From positions 3,596,001 through 3,660,000 of the forward strand of contig OZ241749.1 of the NCBI GenBank assembly GCA_965200945.1: a stretch of DNA of 64,000 nt, in the 5' to 3' direction. Of the stretch, positions 17,263 to 27,151 are shown in pieces. Origin of the DNA: JADCRZ01 sp965200945 (GTDB taxonomy: Bacteria; Bacteroidota; Bacteroidia; Chitinophagales; Chitinophagaceae). Numbering within the stretch: the first letter of the stretch is position 1; each line of letters begins with the position of its first letter. Below the pieces are notes generated by a model, which was not told where the DNA came from, made no database searches, and was given only the letters and a program-made list of their open reading frames with translations. The translations under genes and the position numbers were made by a program.

Positions 17263-18939
17263 TTAATAGCCGGGATTCTGTTTAAACACCCCTGGATTGG
17301 TAACGGTTAGCAATTCGTTCACGGGTATGGGTCGGAGGTCGTGGGTGGTGGAGATATAGAGGGCATCGGGATTATATTTTTTGGTACGCTCCACCAGTTT
17401 ATGCGTTCTTTTCAGATCAAACCACCGGAGTGCTTCTCCTGCCAGTTCCCGGGAGCGCTCATCCAGTATATAATCGATGCCAATGTCTTCCGGACGGACT
17501 GCCAGGGCAGCTTCATGACCTGTTACCAGGTCTCTTTTTCTGAGTTTTGTTATATAGTCTGCTGCTTCCTGATTGTTGTTTTGATAATAGGCGCATTCTG
17601 CGCCAATCAGGTACATTTCAGCCAGCCGCATGATGATGACATCCTTAAAAGCCTCTTCCTGTTTTGCAGTTGTCCGGGAGGGATCCAGAAATTTGGATAA
17701 TTCGATAAATAAGGATCGGCCATTGGACGTGGGGATGCCTGTTGCTGGATCATAGTAATCGTCGATACCGTCAACGGGGATCCCCCTGCTTTTGTAGGAG
17801 GCATACGTTTCAGCGGTTAATTTTGACGGGAGCCGGATGAGTGCCGTATCTCCCGGTACCTGCACCTCACCTTTCAGCGCCAGGTAGACGGATAGAAAAC
17901 TGCCATCATATCTTTTATCGTACTGGCCATATAGCTGTAAAAGCCACTTGGTAGGCATGATATGTCTGTATTCCCGTCCATAGATGATTGAATGGGCAGG
18001 CAGTTTGCTGATGACGGCTCCTGTATGTGCCGACTTGTTGTACATGGGCACCCAATATCTGTGCATATGCTCGCCATCCGTGTTATAAGGAAGATTGCTG
18101 GTGAACTGTACAGACCAGAGTATTTCATTGTTATTTTCATTGTTAACGTCAAAGATTGACTTGTAATCGGGCAGTAAGGATCGCCCGGAATGCGCGATCA
18201 CATCATCAGCCAGCATTTTCGCTTCCGTGTATAATTTTGCCTTTGTATATCCGGAAGCAGCGATGATGTCATCCGAATATCCTGCCAGGGATATCAGGAT
18301 CCTGGCCTTTAAGCCTTTTGCCGCATAGGATGATGCCCTTCCTTTTTCAAAAGGCTGCTGAGGCAGATCGGTGATGGCTTTTTCTACGTCGCTGATGATC
18401 AGTTTATAGAAGTCTTCGATCTTGCCGGGGTGCCCTTCCGTTAAGGCTGATTCAGAGGGAACCGTCTGAAAATGAGCGCCGCTTCCCCAGGTTTCCACCA
18501 CCAGATGGTACTGCCAGGCGCGCAGGAACGACAACTCCCCTTTAACTCTTTTTTTAAGCGCTTCGTCCGAAAAGGCAGTTTCGTCTATTACTGACAGCCC
18601 GTAATTCAGGTTATTGACATCGGTATACAGGGAGTTCCAAAAATCAGAAACATTGCCCGAACTGACGAAATCTGCTGTCCTGCATTCAGTCAGCAGGGGG
18701 ATATTGGTTCCCCCGCCTCCGTATGTCCATTCATCGGACGCGCAATTGCCCTCCCCATAAAACAGTGTTTCCACCACGCCGCGGGTACCATAATAGCAGG
18801 ATGTCAGTAAATCGTTCAGCCCCTTTTCCGTAGCCAGGTATTTCGTTGTTATCCTGCCTTTTGGATCCTCTTCCAGGAATTTTTTACAGGACTGACCCAA
18901 AACAGAAAGACATATCAGAATTATAAAAAGCTTTTTCAT
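17263..18939 (-). CDS. SusD/RagB-family outer-membrane lipoprotein
   Basis: A 558-residue protein with a lipoprotein signal (LICLSVLGQSC, Cys17) followed by the SusD opening KKFLEEDPKGR. The TPR-like core contains the typical RAWQYHLVVETWG and the C-terminal LRKRDLVTGHEA and YILDERSRELAGEALRWFDLKRT, both hallmarks of SusD proteins. It caps the SusC channel and binds substrate at the cell surface. It is encoded between susC (19026-22028) and the GDPD gene; the substrate is therefore suggested, but not shown, to be a phosphodiester-containing molecule. Confidence 0.95.
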   Translation of the reverse strand: MKKLFIILICLSVLGQSCKKFLEEDPKGRITTKYLATEKGLNDLLTSCYYGTRGVVETLFYGEGNCASDEWTYGGGGTNIPLLTECRTADFVSSGNVSDFWNSLYTDVNNLNYGLSVIDETAFSDEALKKRVKGELSFLRAWQYHLVVETWGSGAHFQTVPSESALTEGHPGKIEDFYKLIISDVEKAITDLPQQPFEKGRASSYAAKGLKARILISLAGYSDDIIAASGYTKAKLYTEAKMLADDVIAHSGRSLLPDYKSIFDVNNENNNEILWSVQFTSNLPYNTDGEHMHRYWVPMYNKSAHTGAVISKLPAHSIIYGREYRHIMPTKWLLQLYGQYDKRYDGSFLSVYLALKGEVQVPGDTALIRLPSKLTAETYASYKSRGIPVDGIDDYYDPATGIPTSNGRSLFIELSKFLDPSRTTAKQEEAFKDVIIMRLAEMYLIGAECAYYQNNNQEAADYITKLRKRDLVTGHEAALAVRPEDIGIDYILDERSRELAGEALRWFDLKRTHKLVERTKKYNPDALYISTTHDLRPIPVNELLTVTNPGVFKQNPGY

Positions 18940-19025
18940 TTTTAGAATTTTTAATCATTAAACCACTCGATGCAACTATGGGTGAATAAGCAGGAATCAG
19001 ACAGGTCTGTTGAAAACCCATTCCA

Positions 19026-22000
19026 TTATTTAAGGGTGATATTCAGTCCCAATACATAGGTTTTAAACGCACTGATGTCGAATCCGGGAGCCTGCGGGTC
19101 AATAATTTTGTCCTGGCGATACACATAAAACGGATTTTTTGCCCTTGCATAGACCTGGATGTTTTTAAAGTTCTTCCACTGTTTGAAACTGTATCCCAGC
19201 GTGATCTCCTGCATATTGATATAGCCACCTTGCCGGTACTGTGTCAGCGCGGAATTCAGCGGCCGGGAAGCGCCCAGTTTAGGAAAGTCATTGGTTGGAT
19301 TGTCGGGTGTCCAGTAATGCCCCGCAATGGCAGCAGCCAGCATCCTCTGCCCGTCATAAAAGACCTCGCTGCCCAATGCATCACTTGTGACCATCAGGCC
19401 CAGTTTACTTTCCAGTGAAAATGCCAGGGTAAATCTGCCGTAGTCGAAGCTGTTACGCATGAACCAACTAAACTTCGGGTCTCTCTGCCCCAGTATGATC
19501 CGGTCCTTGACCGCATCTACAACACTGTCCTTATTTACATCCCTGATCTTCACATCTCCCGGAGTCCTTTGATATTTTGCGGCGGCTGCCTGTTCGGAGG
19601 CCTGCCAGATACCCATTTTCTGGTAATCATAGTAGATACTGACAGGTTGCCCGATAAACCAGTTATCGCCGGGCTGATCCGCGTCTGTGATAAGGTGGTC
19701 AATCTTTGACCTGTTGGTATATATATTCAGATCCGTATGCCATCTGAACTCCTTCGTATTGATATTGAGAGAAGTAATACTCAGTTCAAGACCTCTGTTA
19801 CTGGTGGCACCGATATTTTGAGTGACGGAGCTGAACCCGCTGAAATTCGGCAACGCCCTGGACATTAATAAATCTTTGGTCTTGGTCTGGTAGAGCTCTA
19901 ATGTGCCCGAGAGCCGGTCGTTTAACAGGCTGACTTCCACGCCCAGGTTAGCCGTTGTTGAGTATTCCCATTTTAAATCCAGGTTGGCAAGGCCGCCCAG
20001 TTTATAACCAAAATATACATTGTCTCCGAAGTTATAGGGTCTTTGACTTGCCTGTGCGATGGTTGAGTAGGCGCTGATGGCAGAATTACCCACCGTGCCA
20101 TAGCTTCCGCGGAGTTTCAAGTTGCTGACCAACCCCGGTTTAAAGAACGCTTCTTTGCTGATGACCCAGGCTGCCGAGACAGAGGGAAAATATCCCCATT
20201 TATGACCAGGCGCCAATACAGAAGAAGCGTCCGCCCTGAAGGTGCCGTTTACGATATATCTGTCCTTGTAGGCGTATTGCGCTCTTCCCAGATAGGACTG
20301 GATGGTTGACCGGCTATAAGCGCTGTTGACAACGAGGTTGGCGGTGGCGGTATTGAGATTATAACTGCCGATGTCTTCGATGGGGAACCCTTCCCCTGAC
20401 CCGGAAGAACTTGTATTGGTAGACGACTGGACACTGGAAACCGCCGTTAAGTTGATGCTGTGAGGGCCCAGATCACGTACATAACTGAGGATGTTGTCCA
20501 GCACCATATCATTGGTGTTATTTTGTCCCTGTGAGGCATAGTTTGTTCTTCCCGCCTGGTCATAGCTGTATTTTCCTCTGAAAACATCGGTGCCGGTTCG
20601 GGCTATATTCAGCGAAAAGTTCGTTCGAAGGTTAAGACCCTTCGCCAGGGTGATATTGGCATACAGGATATTGTTAGCCCTTAAATTGTTGGTCGTATTT
20701 TTATAAGGATTGTAATAATTGGCTATCGGGTTGAATAAAGCGGAATTGATCTCTGAGGGAAAATTCACCAGTTTGCCCGTGCTGTCAAAAGGTTGCGACA
20801 ACGGATTCATGTAGGCCAGGGGAAGAGAACCCACCGCATTATACCCCTGCGTCTTTGAATTACTTATTTTGGAAGACACTCCGACCTTAAGGAACTTTGC
20901 CACAGCAAAATCAGTGTTCAGTATCATGTTGATGCGCTGATTATCTCCCGTTCTGTAATACCCCTGCTGATCGAGGTAGCCAAGCGACATGAATACCTGG
21001 GCTTTATCGGAGCCGTTCGAGATATTAACGTTATAAGACTGGTTCTTTCCATTCTGGAAAAGGAGACTCTGCCAGTCTGCATAATTCCCGGAAGCGATCG
21101 CTTTTAATTCATTGGGATAGAAGATGAGCTTATCATCCGGATAGCCTTTGTCCCATCCCTTTTGCGTGCGACTCACGTCACGCCTGAGTTGAATGTACTG
21201 ATCCCCGCTCATCATCGCTGGTGTTTGTGCCTGGTTCTCTCCAACATAGGTGTTGACGGAGATCTCCGTAGGTTGATTGGGTCTCCCTCTTTTTGTGGTT
21301 ACGATGATGACACCGTTGGCTCCCCGGCTTCCGTAGATGGCGGTGGAGGCCGCATCTTTCAATACCTCTACAGACTCGATATCCGGTATGGAGATATCGC
21401 TCAGATTACTTCCCGGGCTCAGCGGGATGCCATCTACAACATATAATGGAGCGTTGCTGGCTTTCAGGGATCTTGTACCACGAATCAATATGGAGGGGGT
21501 GCTGCCAGGTGTTGTTTCAGCACCTATCTGAACACCAGGTATCTTTCCCTGTAAAGCGTCAATCACATTACTTGTTGGAAGCGTGTTCAGCGCTTTATTG
21601 TCTATTTTGGAAACAGCGCCTGTCAGGCTGCTTTTCTTCATGACCCCGTAGCCTACAACAACGACCTGGTCCAGGGAGTTTGGGTTGGCCTTGAGCTGGA
21701 TGTTTACGTTGGTGTTGCCATGGAGGCGAACTTCCTGTGACTCAAACCCGACATAGCTGATAACGATCGTAATATTGGCGTCGGAAGCATTCATCGAGTA
21801 ATTTCCCAGCACATCGGTCTGTGTTCCTGTATTGGTTCCTTTAACCCTTACTGTGACGCCGTTTAAAGGTTTTCCCAGATCATCCGTAACACTGCCCCGT
21901 ATAGGCACTGCCTGGGCATTTGCGGCAGAGGACACCAACAGGAGAGACAGGATGAAATTAGACATGAGAAGTATTCTTAATACTACTCCACGGTGAAAAA

Positions 22001-22028
22001 TGAATTTACAACGAGCAATTTTCTTCAT
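19026..22028 (-). CDS. SusC/RagA-family TonB-dependent transporter
   Basis: A 1000-residue outer-membrane protein. The signal peptide (ILSLLLVSSAANAQA) is followed by a carboxypeptidase-regulatory-like domain (IRGSVTDDLGKPLNGVTVRV). Next come the TonB box/plug (DQVVVVGYG, then VEVLKDAASTAIYGSRGANG) and the beta-barrel ending in LNITLK. I chose the ATG at 22028 because the signal peptide starts there; an in-frame start at 22127 adds 33 residues of no export character. There is no FecR-interacting N-terminal extension and no sigma/anti-sigma pair nearby. It is the first gene of a susC-susD-GDPD operon. Confidence 0.95.
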   Translation of the reverse strand: MKKIARCKFIFHRGVVLRILLMSNFILSLLLVSSAANAQAVPIRGSVTDDLGKPLNGVTVRVKGTNTGTQTDVLGNYSMNASDANITIVISYVGFESQEVRLHGNTNVNIQLKANPNSLDQVVVVGYGVMKKSSLTGAVSKIDNKALNTLPTSNVIDALQGKIPGVQIGAETTPGSTPSILIRGTRSLKASNAPLYVVDGIPLSPGSNLSDISIPDIESVEVLKDAASTAIYGSRGANGVIIVTTKRGRPNQPTEISVNTYVGENQAQTPAMMSGDQYIQLRRDVSRTQKGWDKGYPDDKLIFYPNELKAIASGNYADWQSLLFQNGKNQSYNVNISNGSDKAQVFMSLGYLDQQGYYRTGDNQRINMILNTDFAVAKFLKVGVSSKISNSKTQGYNAVGSLPLAYMNPLSQPFDSTGKLVNFPSEINSALFNPIANYYNPYKNTTNNLRANNILYANITLAKGLNLRTNFSLNIARTGTDVFRGKYSYDQAGRTNYASQGQNNTNDMVLDNILSYVRDLGPHSINLTAVSSVQSSTNTSSSGSGEGFPIEDIGSYNLNTATANLVVNSAYSRSTIQSYLGRAQYAYKDRYIVNGTFRADASSVLAPGHKWGYFPSVSAAWVISKEAFFKPGLVSNLKLRGSYGTVGNSAISAYSTIAQASQRPYNFGDNVYFGYKLGGLANLDLKWEYSTTANLGVEVSLLNDRLSGTLELYQTKTKDLLMSRALPNFSGFSSVTQNIGATSNRGLELSITSLNINTKEFRWHTDLNIYTNRSKIDHLITDADQPGDNWFIGQPVSIYYDYQKMGIWQASEQAAAAKYQRTPGDVKIRDVNKDSVVDAVKDRIILGQRDPKFSWFMRNSFDYGRFTLAFSLESKLGLMVTSDALGSEVFYDGQRMLAAAIAGHYWTPDNPTNDFPKLGASRPLNSALTQYRQGGYINMQEITLGYSFKQWKNFKNIQVYARAKNPFYVYRQDKIIDPQAPGFDISAFKTYVLGLNITLK

Positions 22029-22389
22029 AAACAAAGGGTATGTAACAGTTTGGTTTCGGTTATGTAGTGCAGCGGGTATGCCCCTTCTCTTCCAATCAAT
22101 CATTAAAATGTTTAATATATTTTCCAAGAAGGCTTTTTATAAAAGAAGGTTTCTACTTACTTATTTGTAGGGACAATGATTAAATCGCAAATATCAAATC
22201 CGAGAACAGTATACCTATCCCTCCAACGTTAAGCTTTTATTATGCTTACGTAAACAAGCCCCTTCCTTAAGTTCATAAGGGGAACCTGGAGGGAAGGATT
22301 CGGCGATATACCACTTTGAATGCCGTATTGCACCAAAAGGATCGCGCTGCCTGTTTTCAAAAAGGGACTGTTTCCGGACTTAGAGAAGC
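22029..22389. other. Divergent upstream region of susC and the HTCS pseudogene
   Basis: This 361-base stretch should contain the susC promoter. I found no exact TAnnTTTG element in the susC direction. The AT-rich part at 22120-22200 is the likeliest place. No gene is visible. Confidence 0.4.
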
Positions 22390-24008
22390 ATGAAAGGAAT
22401 CAATTTACATAGTTTTTCGGTAAAAAAGCAAACCGGATGGACCATAAAAGAAAACATCGCTGTGGCCACGGAGATCAACCTCGATTACAAACAGAACTTC
22501 GCTTTGCAGTTCGTCGGCCTGATCTATACCGCTCCCGATCAGAACCAGTATGCGTATAAGCTCGAAGGATTCGACAAAAACTGGAATTACGTGGGCAATT
22601 CCACTACCGCCGCCTATACCAACCTTGATCCGGGGGGGGTACCTGTTTCGGGTAAAAGCCAGCAACAACGACCTGGTATGGAACAATGAAGGGGCTTCTA
22701 TAAAGATCTACGTTCATCCGCCATTCTGGAGAACCGTGTATGCCTACATTTTTTATTTTCTCGCCTTCATCGGAACACTCTTTTATATCCGCTACCGAGG
22801 CATCCAGAAGCTGAAGCGCAAGTTCGCCCTCGCACAGGAACAGGTGCAGTGTGAACAGGAACGCAAGGAAGCAGAACGGGTACACGAACTCGACCGGATG
22901 AAAATTAAATTCTTAACCAATCTCTGCCATGAATTCCGAACACCCATTTCACTGACCCTGGGGCCGGCCGACAGATTGCTGCAGGAGCAGAAAAGCGAAC
23001 AGGCAGCCAGCCACCTGAACCTGATCAAACGAAATGCAAGAAGACTGTTGAACCTGGTGAACCAGCTCCTCGACTTCCGCTAGATGGAAGAACAGGAACT
23101 GAAATTGCGGGCCACAGGCAGCGAGATGGCGCAGTTCATCAGGGAAGTATCCGATTCTTTCAGGGACCTGTCGGAAAGAAAGAAGATCGATTTTGCGATC
23201 ACCAGCGGAATCGAAAAACTGTATACACAGTTCGACCATGACAAGACAGAACGCATCCTGTTCAACATCCTGTCGAACGCGTTCAAGTTCACGCTCGAAG
23301 GAGGCCGCATCGCGCTGGCGATCTAACAGACAGGCGACCCGCTCGACCCGGCAAAAACCTGGGTAATCGTCAAAGTGAGCGATACCGGCATCCCGGCAGA
23401 TAAAAAAGAAAAGACCTTTGAACGCTTCTTCCAGCATACTACGGCGGCCGAGATCCTCAACCAGGGAACAGGCACCGGAGATGGGCGCTACAGACTACAT
23501 CACCAAACCGTTCAACTTCGAGGTACTGATCGCCAGGATCAACAACCTGCTCCTGCTGAACAACACCCCGAAAACAACGTACACAAAACAGATCAGGGTG
23601 ATCACGCCGGAAGTAAAAGTTGAATCGGAAGATGAAAAACTGTTACAGACCATCTCGGTATACCTCGAAGAAACCCTCACCACCTCTCAACTGTCAGTAG
23701 AAGAATTAAGCAGGCATGTAGGCATGAGCAGAAGTTCGCTGTATACCAAACTGCTCGAGATCACCGGCCAGACGCCGGTCGAGTATATCCGCTCGGTGAA
23801 GCTCGACAAAGCGGCGATCCTTTTGGAAAAAAGCGATATGAACATTGCCCAGGTCGCCTATTCCATCGGCTTTGCCACACCCAACTATTTTGCCAAATCG
23901 TTCAAGGCGAAATACAATATGCTGCCTTCCGAATACATGAATAAAACGAGGAAAGGGGCCGAGAAGAAGGATACAGAAATATATCCTGAACTGAAAGTAC
24001 ATCCGTAG
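22390..24008 (+). pseudogene. Decayed hybrid two-component regulator (HTCS)
   Basis: Recognisable parts, in order, are: a Y_Y_Y domain (QYAYKLEGFDKNWNYVGN); a transmembrane segment (YAYIFYFLAFIGTLFYI); the HisKA helix with its phosphoacceptor (FLTNLCHEFRTPISL); part of the HATPase domain; the end of a receiver domain (GATDYITKPF); and an AraC-type HTH (LSVEELSRHVGMSRSSLYTK). Four lesions break it. A frameshift lies in an eight-G run at 22632-22639. A TAG at 23081-23083 replaces what should be Lys in DFRKMEEQ. A TAA at 23324-23326 falls in the kinase domain. A deletion near 23480 removed the G-box and the receiver aspartate. The whole beta-propeller sensor (about 700 residues) is also missing. 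It sits beside the xylan operon, which it probably once controlled. Confidence 0.93.
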
Positions 24009-24069
24009 CTTTTGATACCAGGACTTTCAGGCAGTTCCTGGCCCCGCGCACTTAACATTGATATTCCAA

Positions 24070-24942
24070 TCAATCCGATCCTTTCACCGGATATCCCAGT
24101 ACAGACAGCATCTTCAGTCCGTACCGTTTGCCCAGCTCACGGTAACCGGCAGCCGTAAAGTGCAGGTTATCTCCGCGCTGGGGACAGCCCGCCGACGATA
24201 CCACATAGGCGTTCGGAATGGTTTGGGGCAGGGTGGCAATGATCTTGTTCATGCTGGCGCAGGCGCCTCCCTGGTCGGCGTTCACCGTTTCGCCCGCCAC
24301 CAGGGGCACTTCCTTCGGCTTCAGGTTCAGGTCCTGCAGCAGGTTGTCGTACACGCCTTTTACTTTACCCGGCCAGGTGGAATCGCCTGTATTCGACTCG
24401 CCCTGGTGCAGCAGGATGCCTTTGATCACCCCGTCTTTCTGTGCGACCCTGGCCATCTCAACCAGCCTTGCATAGGGGTTGCCGTCGTATTCCCTGATCA
24501 TGCCCTTCATCCAGTCGGGCGCGGTGGTCACATAAGACTCGTAATGATCTTTATCGAACAACTCGATCTTACACCCGCCTACCGCCACGTTGATGACACC
24601 TACTTTTACATCCGCAGGCAGGTTCTTTACCAGGGTGCGGCCGAAATAATCGGCCGGCGTCAGGCCGGTCCGGCAACGGCACAAAGGAGGAACGGCCGTA
24701 TACCACTTTCCTTTTTCTCTACCGAGGTTGGCACAATCCACTGCTTCCAGCACTTTGAACCGGCTGTCCACCACCGAATCCGGTGCTTCCGCTTTTGCAT
24801 TTCCCTCCATGTTCGATTGCCCGAAGCAAAGGAAGATCCAGAACTTTTTGTCTTGTGCGGAAGCGGTTTCATGAAAGCAGAACAGGCCTGCCAGCACAAA
24901 CATGATCATCTTGAAGGTTGCCTTCTGTATCATCGACAGCAT
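24070..24942 (-). CDS. CE6-type acetyl xylan esterase (SGNH hydrolase)
   Basis: A 290-residue exported esterase. Signal peptide to about residue 29 (FVLAGLFCFHETASA). The nucleophile block is FCFGQSNMEG, the oxyanion/block III motif is LLHQGESNTGD, and the Asp-His pair is DNLHF near the C-terminus, as in carbohydrate esterase family 6. It should remove acetyl groups from xylan. It is the last gene of a four-gene minus-strand operon, 5 bases after the GH51 gene, and complements the GH10 and GH51/GH43 activities. Confidence 0.87.
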   Translation of the reverse strand: MLSMIQKATFKMIMFVLAGLFCFHETASAQDKKFWIFLCFGQSNMEGNAKAEAPDSVVDSRFKVLEAVDCANLGREKGKWYTAVPPLCRCRTGLTPADYFGRTLVKNLPADVKVGVINVAVGGCKIELFDKDHYESYVTTAPDWMKGMIREYDGNPYARLVEMARVAQKDGVIKGILLHQGESNTGDSTWPGKVKGVYDNLLQDLNLKPKEVPLVAGETVNADQGGACASMNKIIATLPQTIPNAYVVSSAGCPQRGDNLHFTAAGYRELGKRYGLKMLSVLGYPVKGSD

Positions 24943-24947
24943 AATTA

Positions 24948-27083
24948 TTATTTTCCGGTTTGTAATTGCAATATCGTCACGGAATAAGGATCGAGCGTTC
25001 TGGTAAACAGCGGCGCGATGCCACTCACCTTCGTGGTCACCGGCATGATCTTTTCCGGCTCCGTAATGGTGTTGGTCGCTTCGGGCTTGTCGCCTTTGAT
25101 GACCACCAGGGTCGCTTCGGCGGCCACCTTCGAGGCGCCTTTCAGGGTGATCTCCAGCGGCTGTGGCTTACCGGTAGTATTGACAACCTTCAGGTAAACA
25201 GCGCCGGTCTTCTCGTCCCTTGTGGCCGCATAGAAGACGGTGGGAACCGGTTTGGGCTTTGTGTTCTCGGCACTGTCCCGCCTGCTGAGGGGCCTGTCCT
25301 GCATGGGAATATTCTGTGCAGTGACGGGCACGATCCTGTTTCCCAGGTACTGGCTGAACAGTTTTTGCACGTAATAAGAAGGAGAGCCGAAGCTCGACAA
25401 CGCATTGTACCCGATGAGGTCCGAATCCCACTGCCATGCCCTGGGCGTGGTAGTGGTGGCGGTGTTTACGTTTACAAAGAGGGGCGCGTAACACGACATA
25501 ACCACGATGTCCGAGTTCCGTTCCATACCGGTCATCCAGGCGGCGTCGCCCAGCGCGGCATTCAGGTTGGTCGTCGGTGCGCCTTCCCGCGTCGCCCATT
25601 CCCCTACAAAGATCCTGGGTCCTTTCCGGTCGTAGTGATCGTACTGCGAGGCGTTGTCCCACATCGACCAGGAGTCGCGGTAGTAATGTTCGTCCAGCAC
25701 AAGCGGCTTTTTGGCTGCAGTTACTTTCAGGTTGGGATATTGTGCATCGGCGATGGTCGAGATGCAACGCAACTGGGGATACCTGCTCTCAATGGCTTCC
25801 CTGAACTGCGTGAACCTGCCGTCGTAACTGCCCGACCTGTCGAACCAGTCTTCGTTGCCCACCTCGATATAAGTCAATTTGAAGGGTACCGGATGGCCAT
25901 CGGCGGCACGTTTGGCGCCCCAGTATGTTTTGGTGTCTCCCGTCACGTATTCTATTTCATCGAGGGCATCGTCCACATACGGCTTCAGGAGCGGACCCGC
26001 GTCTACATGATCGCCGTTCAGGGCATAACCGGCGAACACGCCCAGCAGCGGTTCGGCTCCCATGTCTTCGCACCAGAGCAGGAACTCGAGCAGGCCCATG
26101 CCGTCGGTAGGCCGGTAACCCCAGGAGCCCTTGTGACCCGGTCTTTGCTCCAGCGGCCCCAGCGTTTGTTTCCAGGGAAACGCATCGGTCAGGAGGGGGC
26201 CTTCGAGGAAGTTGCCGCCGGGGAACCGCAAAAATTTGGGTTTCATCGCCACCAGCATCTGCATCAGGTCCTGCCGGTTGCCGTTGGGCCGGTCTTTGTA
26301 GGTAGGCGGGAACAGCGATACCAGGTTGAAATAATAAAGCCCGGTCCGGTTGGTAGAAATCACAAAGCGTGCATCGGTGGTCGCTTTTGCATTGGATGCC
26401 GTGGTGAGGGTGAGTTCATATTTCTTCCAGAACTGGCTTTTGACGAGGTTGACCGTGCCGGATGCATACACTGTTTTGCCGTCTTTGCTTTCGAGGGATA
26501 CCGTTATGGGGCCCGCCGTACTGTCTTCGATGACCGGCGCGGCAGGTTGTGCAGGCTGCGGTGCCCCTGGCCGCCGCGGAGGCTGGAAACTTCCGGAACC
26601 TTTCAGGTAAAACGAAGCCTTGTAAGCGGTACCCGGTTTTACCGGGAAGCCCCAATAGCCTTCGTTTGCGACTCCTACCCTTCCACCGGCCTTTTCCACC
26701 GTGAGCCGCAAACACGTTTGCAACGCTCCGGTAAGTGCTTGCCGGCGTTCATCGAAGGGAACATTGTCGGGGTTAGCGGCAATTAATTTCATGGACGCTT
26801 TGGAAGCCGTAGAATCCGCCTGTACTAGGCTCCACCCTTCGGGCTTGGTCGCATTGTCTTTGAATATCCTGTTGCGGATCAGCTCTGCATACAGGCCACC
26901 GTCATACGAATGATTGATCTCTTCCGTCATGAGCCCGTATAGCGTGGGACTTACAGCAGGGCCCGGTTTGGCAAGATCCAGCGTGAGGGAGGTGGTTTGC
27001 GATCTTGCGCCTGTCATGCACAAAAACAGGGTTGCGGTCACCCAAACACTCCGCTGCAAAATTCCGCTTAGAAAGTTCTTCAT
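24948..27083 (-). CDS. GH51 alpha-L-arabinofuranosidase, exported
   Basis: A 711-residue enzyme with a signal peptide (VWVTATLFLCMTGARS). The N-terminal opening LYGLMTEEINHSYDGGLYAE is typical of the GH51 subgroup that carries an extra carbohydrate-binding-like insertion (residues about 100-240, here with a proline-rich loop). The clan GH-A acid/base is Glu411 in IEVGNEDW, and the nucleophile is probably Glu465 in LDEHYY. The C-terminal part is the beta-sandwich. It removes arabinose side chains from arabinoxylan or arabinan. It lies between the GH10 (68-base gap) and CE6 (5-base gap) genes. Confidence 0.92.
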   Translation of the reverse strand: MKNFLSGILQRSVWVTATLFLCMTGARSQTTSLTLDLAKPGPAVSPTLYGLMTEEINHSYDGGLYAELIRNRIFKDNATKPEGWSLVQADSTASKASMKLIAANPDNVPFDERRQALTGALQTCLRLTVEKAGGRVGVANEGYWGFPVKPGTAYKASFYLKGSGSFQPPRRPGAPQPAQPAAPVIEDSTAGPITVSLESKDGKTVYASGTVNLVKSQFWKKYELTLTTASNAKATTDARFVISTNRTGLYYFNLVSLFPPTYKDRPNGNRQDLMQMLVAMKPKFLRFPGGNFLEGPLLTDAFPWKQTLGPLEQRPGHKGSWGYRPTDGMGLLEFLLWCEDMGAEPLLGVFAGYALNGDHVDAGPLLKPYVDDALDEIEYVTGDTKTYWGAKRAADGHPVPFKLTYIEVGNEDWFDRSGSYDGRFTQFREAIESRYPQLRCISTIADAQYPNLKVTAAKKPLVLDEHYYRDSWSMWDNASQYDHYDRKGPRIFVGEWATREGAPTTNLNAALGDAAWMTGMERNSDIVVMSCYAPLFVNVNTATTTTPRAWQWDSDLIGYNALSSFGSPSYYVQKLFSQYLGNRIVPVTAQNIPMQDRPLSRRDSAENTKPKPVPTVFYAATRDEKTGAVYLKVVNTTGKPQPLEITLKGASKVAAEATLVVIKGDKPEATNTITEPEKIMPVTTKVSGIAPLFTRTLDPYSVTILQLQTGK

Positions 27084-27151
27084 TTTCTTGGTACCGTTTT
27101 GATAAAAATAGGTTGTTTTGTGGTAAGGTTCTTTAGCAGTTATCCGTGCGG

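Noticed and set aside
22632..22639. Eight-G tract in the HTCS as a phase-variation switch
   Set aside because: Restoring the frame would not rescue the protein, because two nonsense codons, an internal deletion and the loss of the sensor remain.
24966..26786. 606-codon plus-strand frame antisense to the GH51 gene
   Set aside because: It is a GC-rich shadow of a real gene. The translation has no family signature, while the minus strand carries complete GH51 motifs. The same holds for 27146-28192 opposite the GH10 gene.
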